Assembly: GCA_046351395.1 (NCBI GenBank)
Contig: JAXLYP010000013.1
Location: 208,102-272,101, forward strand
Direction: 5' to 3'
Length of the DNA stretch: 64,000 nucleotides
Origin: CAYYKK01 sp046351395
GTDB lineage: Bacteria > Myxococcota_A > Polyangia > Polyangiales > Polyangiaceae
Positions 58,366-64,000 of this stretch are shown piece after piece (the first letter of the stretch is position 1; the number at the start of each line of letters is the position of its first letter). The notes under the pieces are model-generated. The model was not told the DNA's origin. It saw nothing but the letters and a program-made list of their open reading frames with translations, and made no database searches. A program made the translations under genes and the position numbers.

Positions 58366-58415
58366 GGTTCAGCCGAGCGCTGCGGCGCGCGCTGGGCTAC
58401 GAAGGGAGCGGCCCC

Positions 58416-58946
58416 ATGTCGGTCTCCGAGCCCACGCGCCTCCGCGCACGCAACCGTCGACACGCGCGAACGCGCGGTCGGGGCGCGCTCGCGTGCATCG
58501 CCCTCTCCGCGCTCGCCGCCTGCTCGAGAGGCCCCGAGCCCTGCCGGGATTGCGCGCGCTGCACGTGCTCGTCGGCGGCCCCGGAGCGGCGGGAGGGGGA
58601 CGTGATCGTTCGGCGCGACGCGTCGTCCGAGAGCTCTGCGTCGCTGCCGCTCTCCGCCAGCCCGCTGCCGTCGCTCCTGCCGAAGGAGGCCGAGACCGAG
58701 CGCTTCGCGATCGTCGAGATCGACGGGAGCGGTGCGATCCGTCTCGATGGACGTGGGCCTCTCGCGCTCTCCGCGGTGCTGCCGTGGGCGACCGTTCGGC
58801 ACACCGTGGACCCGAAGGTCAAAGCGATGGTGGCTTCGGAGCCGACCGCGCCCTACGCCCTCGTCATCCAGGTGTTGGATCAGCTGAAGCAAGCCGGGAT
58901 CGACGAGATCGTCATCGGAACGCCCGTCCACAAGCCGGCGCCGTAG
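58416..58946 (+). CDS. ExbD/TolR-like lipoprotein
   Basis: 176 residues. A basic N-terminus and lipobox LSALAACSR, a Cys-rich stretch (CRDCARCTC), then a domain resembling the outer part of ExbD: FAIVEIDGSGAIRLDGRG, and PYALVIQVLDQLKQAGIDEI. Real ExbD has a membrane helix with an essential Asp; here a lipid anchor replaces it, so proton-driven action is unlikely. ATG at 58416 follows GAAGGGAG. No exbB or tonB gene is near. Confidence 0.65.
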   Translation: MSVSEPTRLRARNRRHARTRGRGALACIALSALAACSRGPEPCRDCARCTCSSAAPERREGDVIVRRDASSESSASLPLSASPLPSLLPKEAETERFAIVEIDGSGAIRLDGRGPLALSAVLPWATVRHTVDPKVKAMVASEPTAPYALVIQVLDQLKQAGIDEIVIGTPVHKPAP

Positions 58947-59115
58947 GATCGGCTCTCTCGTCGCCGCTCTGTCTGCCGCCTCAGCGTCTCAGCGCCTCGT
59001 GCCCACCGCGCGCTCTCCTGGTCTCAGCGTCGGGGACGCAGTCGGTGCGCCTGCGTCGAGGCGCGACGCGACAAACCGTCGCCTACGGGGGAGCGCTTCG
59101 CCTAACCTCGCCGGG

Positions 59116-62100
59116 GTGACGATTCTCGATGGACGCTTCGCGCTCGTCGAGGCCGCCGGGCGCGGTGCGTCGGGTGAGGTGCACCGCGCGCTCGACGGCA
59201 AGACGGGGCGCGTCGTCGCGGTGAAGATCCTGCGCGACAAGGTCTCCGACGAGGCGTCGCGCGCGCGCTTCGCGCGCGAGACGCGGATCCTCGCGAGCGT
59301 GCAGAACCCTCACGTCGTCGGGTACGTCGCCCACGGGCACCACCCGAACGGCTGCCCCTACGTGGCCACGGAGTGGCTCGAGGGGGAGGATCTCGCGCAC
59401 CGCCAGCGGCGCCGCCCGCTCGGGGGCCGCGAGATCGTGGACGTGCTCGAGCAGATCGCGGACGGGCTCGCCGAGCTCCACGCGATCGGCGTCGTGCACC
59501 GCGATCTCAAGCCGTCGAACTTGTTCCTCACCGAGCGCGACGACGGGCGGCTCCACGTCACCGTCATCGACCTCGGGATCGCGAGCGTCGCATCGGATCC
59601 GGGGCTCACGGCCCAGGGCACGCTGCTCGGGACGCCGTCGTACATGCCCCCCGAGCAGATCCTCGGCGTCGGCCTCACCGCGCGGAGCGACGTGTTCTCG
59701 CTCGGCGTCGTCCTCTTCGAGCTCGTCACCGGGGAGAAGCCGTTCAGCGGGAACGACGTCGTCACGCTCATCGCGAAGATCGCCCTCCAGGACGCGCCCC
59801 GCGTGCGCGACTTCGTGCCGACCGCGCCGCGCGAGCTCGACGCGATCGTCGCGCGCGCGATGGCGAAGGACCCCGCGGATCGGTTCGCGTCCGTGACGGC
59901 GTTCGTCGAGGCGCTCGCGTCGTCCCCGCCGTTCGAGAGCGCGCGCGACCTGGCCCTGCGGGACGCGGGCGAGTCGTACGGGGCGCTCCGTGTGCGCGAC
60001 GTCGAGAGCACGACGCTGTCGACGGAGGAGCGGCGCGTCGTCACCGCGGTGCTCCTGCGGTCGCACGACGGCGCGCTCGGCGAGGCGGACGCGGCTGTGT
60101 TCGATCGCGTCACCGCCGAGCACGGCGGCGCCCCGCACGCGCTCCTCGGGCTCGCGCGCGTCGCCATCGTTGGGGGCGCGCGCTCCGTCGGCGACGAGGT
60201 GCAGCGGGCCGCGCGCGCCGCGCTCGCGCTCCGGCGCGAGAAGCCGGCGATGGAGATCGCCATCGCGACCGGGCGCGGGCCGACGGGGCGGAGCGCGCTC
60301 TCGGGCGACGCGATCGAGCGGGCGGCGCGCCCGGGCGCGCGCCTCACCGGGATCCGCCTCGACGAGGCGACCGCGCGCCTCCTGGGCGACGGATGTCCGA
60401 TCTCGCGCGCCGGCGCCGATCTCGGGCTCCACGAGCCCTCGGCGCCCGCCGCGGCGGGCGGGGCGAGCTCCGACGAGGCGACCCCGGCCGGCGCGCTGCG
60501 TGCTCGCGACGCGGCGCCCGCTGGAGCGACCGCGGAGCTCGACGGCTTCGTCCTCCTCGGGCGCGCGCCGGCGTTCGTGGGGCGCGCGCGCGAGCTCGCG
60601 GAGCTCGAGGCGCTCTTCGACGAGGTGGATCGCGAGGGCGTCGCGCGCGCGGCGATCGTCGTCGGGCCCCCGGGCTCGGGGAAATCCCGTCTCCGTTACG
60701 AGCTCGAGCGGCGCCTGTCGGAGCGCGCGGATCGCCCGCTCGTCCTGCGCGGCCGCGCGAGCGCGATCGCCGACGGCGCCTCGTTCGCCCTCGCCGGCGC
60801 GCTCCTCCGCGCCCACGCGGGCGTGCGCGACGGGGACCCGAGGGAGCGTCAGCTCGAGCGCCTCGGCCGCGGCCTGTCGGAGGCCGAGCGCGCCGCGCTC
60901 GTCCCGCACCTCGCGCGCATCGCGAACGTCGGCGCCGCGCCTGGCCCGCTGGAGGACAGCCGCATGGTAGGCGATCGCCTGCGCGTCGCGTTCGAGGGCT
61001 GGCTGCGCGCGCTCACCGCGCGCCGCGCGGTGGTGCTCGTCCTCGAGGACGTGCAGTGGGCGGACATCGCGTCCATCGCGCTCGTCGAGGCCGCCCTGCG
61101 CAACCTCCCCGAGGCGCGCCTCCTCGCGATCGCGATCGCCCGTCCGGACGTGGAGAAGCGGTTCCCGAAGCTCTGGGAGTCCCGCTCTCCGCAGACACTG
61201 CGGGTCCCGCCCCTCACGCGCCGCGCGAGCCTCGCGCTCGTCCGCGAGGCCGCGGGGAGCGCCCTGCCGGACGAGCGGCTCGAGCGGATCGTCGAGCGCG
61301 CCGAGGGCAACGCGTTCTACCTCGAGGAGCTCCTCCGCGCCGCGCTGCGCGCTCCGGACGCGCCCACGCCGGACACCGTGCTCGGGATGGTGCAGGCGCG
61401 CCTCGACGCGCTCGGCCCCGAGGGCAAGCGCGTCCTCAAGGCCGCGAGCGTGTACGGCGAGACGGTGTGGGCGGGGGCGATCGCCGAGGTGCTCGGGGAC
61501 CGACCGAGCGACGCGGCCGCCGCGGAGAGCCTCGACGCGACGCTCACGGCGCTCGTGTCCGCCGAGATCCTCGAGCGTCGAGCGGAGGCCGCGTTCTCGG
61601 GCGAGATGGAGCTCGCGTTCCGCAGCACGCTCGTCCGCGAGGCGGCTTACGAGCTGCTCCCCGAGGGCGATCGGGTGCGCGCTCACCTCCGCGCCGCGGA
61701 CTGGCTCGAGCGCCACGGCGAGAGCGAGAGCTTCACGCTCGCGCGACACTTCGAGCTCGGGGGCGCGAGCGCGCGCGCGCTCCCCTGGTACGTGCGCGCC
61801 GCCGAGCAGGCCCTGTTCGGTGGAGATTTCGCGCTCGTGACGGCGTGCGCGGAGAAGGCGATCGCCGCGGGCGCGTCGCGCGACACGCTCGGTCACGTGC
61901 AGCTCCTCGTCGCCGAGGCGGAGCGGTGGCGCGGGGACATGCGCTCCGCGCTCGTCGCGGCGGGGAGCGCCGCGAAGCTCCTCCCGCGCGGATCGTCCGC
62001 GTGGTTCTCCGCGCTGCGCGAGCTCATCGGCGCGAACGGGCGGCTCGGAAACACCGCGGCGATCGCGCCCATCGCGACGCTCGCGTCGGAGGCGACCGCG

Positions 62101-63036
62101 GCGGCGGAGGCGACGAGCGCGCAGGTCGCGGCGCTGGTGCCCGCGGCCGTGCATTTCCTGTACGCGGGGGACACGGCGTCCGCGGAGTCGCTCGCGGCGC
62201 GCGTCGAGGCGCTCCTCGCGGGGGCGCCCGAGATCGAGCCCCGGGATCGCGCGCGCGTCCACCAGCTCCGCGCCGTGCTGGCGAGCCACCACGACGCGCT
62301 CGAGGAGGGGATCGCCGAGCAGCTCGCGGCGCTCGAGCAGTTCGACCTCGGCAACGATCGGCGCGCCGCGACGCTCGTGCGCTCGAACCTCGCGTTCGTG
62401 CTCCTCGAGCTCGGCGACATCGACCGCGCCATCGCGATCCTCGAGCAGGCCCTCGCGGACGCGACGCACATGAACCTCGGGACGATCCGTCCGCTCGTCC
62501 TCCAGAACCTCGGCACGGCGCTCGCGCGGCGAGGGCACCACGACGCGGCGTTCGCGATGCACACCGAGGCGGCGACGACGTTCCGCGCGCTGGGGGATCC
62601 GCGGCTCGAGGGCGCGAGCCGCATGCACCTCGCGCTGCTCCACCTCGAGCGCGGCGAGCTCGACGACGCCGAGCGCGCCGCACGGGCCGTGGTCGAGCTG
62701 CGCATCGCCTCCATCGAGGTGGGCGCGCGCGCGATCGTCGCGCGCGTGCACCTCGCGCGCGGGGACGCCGACCAGGCCCGCGCCGAGGCGACGCGCGCCA
62801 TCGAGGTCCTGAACCGCGCGAAGAACGTCGAGGAGCTCGAGATCTACGCGCGCCTCGCGTTCGCGGAGGCGCTCGCCGCCGCGGGGGACGCGCGCGCCTC
62901 GCGCGAGGCCCTCCACTACGCGAAGCACCGCATCGACGAGCGCCTCGCGAAGCTGAAGGACCCCGCGCTACGGACCAGCCTCGTCGAGCGGATCCCCGAG
63001 CACGCGCGTGTGATCGAGCTCCTCGGCGCCGCGTGA
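59116..63036 (+). CDS. Giant Ser/Thr kinase with cyclase-like, AAA and TPR domains
   Basis: 1306 residues. Kinase (about 1-275): GRGASGEVHRA, Lys near 34, HRDLKPSN near 128, VIDLGIAS, YMPPEQ. Next (about 300-435) is a segment patterned on class III nucleotidyl cyclases (EERRVVTAVLL, RAARAALALR, IAIATGRGPTG, GDAIERAAR) but lacking the usual catalytic residues. Then a PknK/MalT-like AAA domain with Walker A GPPGSGKSRL near 516 and Walker B VVLVLEDVQWAD near 637, and TPR repeats to the end. GTG at 59116 starts the kinase; an upstream start at 58999 is low-complexity. A large signalling hub, target unknown. Confidence 0.9.
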   Translation: MTILDGRFALVEAAGRGASGEVHRALDGKTGRVVAVKILRDKVSDEASRARFARETRILASVQNPHVVGYVAHGHHPNGCPYVATEWLEGEDLAHRQRRRPLGGREIVDVLEQIADGLAELHAIGVVHRDLKPSNLFLTERDDGRLHVTVIDLGIASVASDPGLTAQGTLLGTPSYMPPEQILGVGLTARSDVFSLGVVLFELVTGEKPFSGNDVVTLIAKIALQDAPRVRDFVPTAPRELDAIVARAMAKDPADRFASVTAFVEALASSPPFESARDLALRDAGESYGALRVRDVESTTLSTEERRVVTAVLLRSHDGALGEADAAVFDRVTAEHGGAPHALLGLARVAIVGGARSVGDEVQRAARAALALRREKPAMEIAIATGRGPTGRSALSGDAIERAARPGARLTGIRLDEATARLLGDGCPISRAGADLGLHEPSAPAAAGGASSDEATPAGALRARDAAPAGATAELDGFVLLGRAPAFVGRARELAELEALFDEVDREGVARAAIVVGPPGSGKSRLRYELERRLSERADRPLVLRGRASAIADGASFALAGALLRAHAGVRDGDPRERQLERLGRGLSEAERAALVPHLARIANVGAAPGPLEDSRMVGDRLRVAFEGWLRALTARRAVVLVLEDVQWADIASIALVEAALRNLPEARLLAIAIARPDVEKRFPKLWESRSPQTLRVPPLTRRASLALVREAAGSALPDERLERIVERAEGNAFYLEELLRAALRAPDAPTPDTVLGMVQARLDALGPEGKRVLKAASVYGETVWAGAIAEVLGDRPSDAAAAESLDATLTALVSAEILERRAEAAFSGEMELAFRSTLVREAAYELLPEGDRVRAHLRAADWLERHGESESFTLARHFELGGASARALPWYVRAAEQALFGGDFALVTACAEKAIAAGASRDTLGHVQLLVAEAERWRGDMRSALVAAGSAAKLLPRGSSAWFSALRELIGANGRLGNTAAIAPIATLASEATAAAEATSAQVAALVPAAVHFLYAGDTASAESLAARVEALLAGAPEIEPRDRARVHQLRAVLASHHDALEEGIAEQLAALEQFDLGNDRRAATLVRSNLAFVLLELGDIDRAIAILEQALADATHMNLGTIRPLVLQNLGTALARRGHHDAAFAMHTEAATTFRALGDPRLEGASRMHLALLHLERGELDDAERAARAVVELRIASIEVGARAIVARVHLARGDADQARAEATRAIEVLNRAKNVEELEIYARLAFAEALAAAGDARASREALHYAKHRIDERLAKLKDPALRTSLVERIPEHARVIELLGAA

Positions 63037-63533
63037 TCGCGGGGGCGCCGCCATTGCCGACGCGATGCGACTCGGCGTGCGGGCGGTGAGGTCGAGGCCG
63101 AGGTCGAGGCGGCGCTTCGGCGAGACGTCCGCGCCCGCGAAGAGGTCCTTCTCGAGGCCCGGATGGGCGTGCGTGCCGAACCGCGAGACGCCGATCAAGC
63201 CCAAGTACCACTTCGAGAGCCTCGCCAGCGACGACGGCCCTCTACGAGATAGGCGCGAACGACCAGGCCATCGCGGTGTACGGGTGCTCGAGCTGCCCAG
63301 CGGCGCACGGAGGAGACGTCGGCGGGGGGCTCGATCTGTTGCAAGGCAGGTCTCCACTCGGTGCCCATCGGTTCGAGTGGCTGCGAGAACAAGGGACGTG
63401 CCATCGTCGGTGCAAAGTCGGACACGCGAACGACTGCCCCGTCGACGGCGAATGCGTGCGCGACGTCGTCGCCCACGGCTGCTGCAACTGCGACCACCTC
63501 GGTGCCCACTGACACCGTAGAGTTCCCGAACGC
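63037..63533. other. 497-bp region with possible decayed minus-strand coding
   Basis: No intact gene. On the minus strand two frames look protein-like but are in different phases: YLGLIGVSRFGTHAHPGLEK at about 63140-63210, and EVVAVAAAVGDDVAHAFAVD with PMGTEWRPALQQIEPP at about 63330-63510. They may be the remains of one gene, or chance. Confidence 0.35.
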
Positions 63534-64000
63534 ATGGCGAAACCCAGTTGTCCAAACTGCCGATCCGCGCGTGTCGCGCCCATTGTCTACGGCGAGCCGA
63601 CCCCGGACACCGCGGAGGCCGAGCGGGCGGAGCGTGTGATCATCGGCGGCTGCGTGCTGGGGACCGAGCGTCCGGACGGGACCGACCCGTCGCATGGCTG
63701 CTTCGCGTGCGGCGCTCGGTGGGGCGTCCATACCGGCCCGGGCGCGTGGGCGCCGCGCGCGGCGGGTGCGCGGGCGGACACGTTCGTCGTGGCGAAGAAC
63801 CCGGATCCGGAGTCGGCGCTCCCGTACCTCGTGCGGTTCCCCATCGACGGCGGCCTCGTGCTGAAAGCGCGCGAGCCCTGGCCGCGCACGGGCCGCGTCT
63901 ACTGTCACCCGGCCGACGAGATCCCCCCCGACGCGGAGGTCGTGGAGGAGATCCCCGTGAAGTACTGCGCGCGCCGGAGCGCGGCGCTGGTGGATCTCGT
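63534..64000 (+). CDS. Zinc-ribbon protein, 3' end cut by window end
   Basis: 155 residues are visible and the frame is open at the window end. N-terminal zinc-ribbon-like part: CPNCRSARVAPIVYGEPTPD and GCFACGARWG, two C-x2-C pairs. It continues with a beta-rich part (YLVRFPIDGGLVLKAREPWP, VYCHPADEIP, EIPVKYCARRSAALVDL). The first half resembles a widespread small zinc-ribbon family of unknown function. ATG at 63534 has no clear ribosome site. Confidence 0.72.
   Translation, partial: MAKPSCPNCRSARVAPIVYGEPTPDTAEAERAERVIIGGCVLGTERPDGTDPSHGCFACGARWGVHTGPGAWAPRAAGARADTFVVAKNPDPESALPYLVRFPIDGGLVLKAREPWPRTGRVYCHPADEIPPDAEVVEEIPVKYCARRSAALVDL

Noticed and set aside
59083..62928. Long minus-strand frame opposite the giant kinase
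   Set aside because: No recognisable motif and typical antisense composition; the plus strand has clear kinase and AAA motifs.

Overview
This is 64 kb of very GC-rich DNA (third codon positions almost always G or C) with short intergenic gaps and genes on both strands. It is most likely a chromosomal segment of a myxobacterium of the Polyangiales type. The signs are seven Hanks-type Ser/Thr protein kinases, an FHA-domain sigma-54 activator, many lipoproteins with Ser/Thr/Ala-rich linkers or Cys-rich repeats, and PEGA/TPR proteins. This assignment is inferred from gene content. There is no rRNA and I found no tRNA, phage, IS element or CRISPR array.

Layout. 0-6.7 kb: a ferrochelatase cut by the window start, a membrane-anchored kinase overlapping a TPR/PEGA-like membrane protein, then an amidohydrolase lipoprotein and a second lipoprotein. 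6.7-10.3 kb: a complete two-component non-homologous end-joining module, Ku and LigD, divergent with 25 bp between start codons. 10.3-15.9 kb: lipoproteins, a CDGSH iron-sulfur protein, a glutathione-reductase-like flavoprotein and a methyltransferase broken by an in-frame stop. 15.9-22.1 kb: VanW-family envelope protein, orphan histidine kinase, soluble coiled-coil kinase. 22.1-28.8 kb: Cys-rich lipoprotein, TfoX-N protein, YkvA protein, a kinase whose membrane anchor is out of frame, a lytic transglycosylase with two frameshifts, and a 49-bp tandem hairpin repeat. 28.8-39 kb: a signalling island with a VWC-like lipoprotein, a TPR/PEGA/beta-barrel protein, three kinases around an FHA-sigma-54 activator, and an FG-GAP lipoprotein. 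39-49.9 kb: PHP metallohydrolase, DEDD-like/GIY-YIG protein, envelope proteins (LysM, CpoB-like), a LysR DNA-binding fragment, malate dehydrogenase, and an esterase. 49.9-53.1 kb: a frameshifted CpXC zinc protein and a zinc-ribbon membrane protein. 53.1-58.4 kb: TetR with its own promoter and operator, translationally coupled to a cytochrome P450, then a LysR gene divergent from a cupin/DHA2 exporter operon. 58.4-64 kb: an ExbD-like lipoprotein, a 1306-residue kinase/cyclase-like/AAA/TPR protein, and a zinc-ribbon protein cut by the window end.

How the genes work together. The main themes are phosphorylation signalling and cell-envelope functions: kinases often sit beside TPR/PEGA or lipoprotein genes that could be sensors or targets. 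The best-supported regulatory unit is the TetR-P450 pair, with a sigma-70-like promoter and a palindromic operator over the start site. The best-supported pathway unit is Ku-LigD.

Quality caution. Four genes carry five frameshifts, and every one is repaired by adding exactly one base. A fifth gene has an in-frame stop. That uniform direction looks like sequencing deletion error, so the broken genes should be confirmed before they are read as biology.
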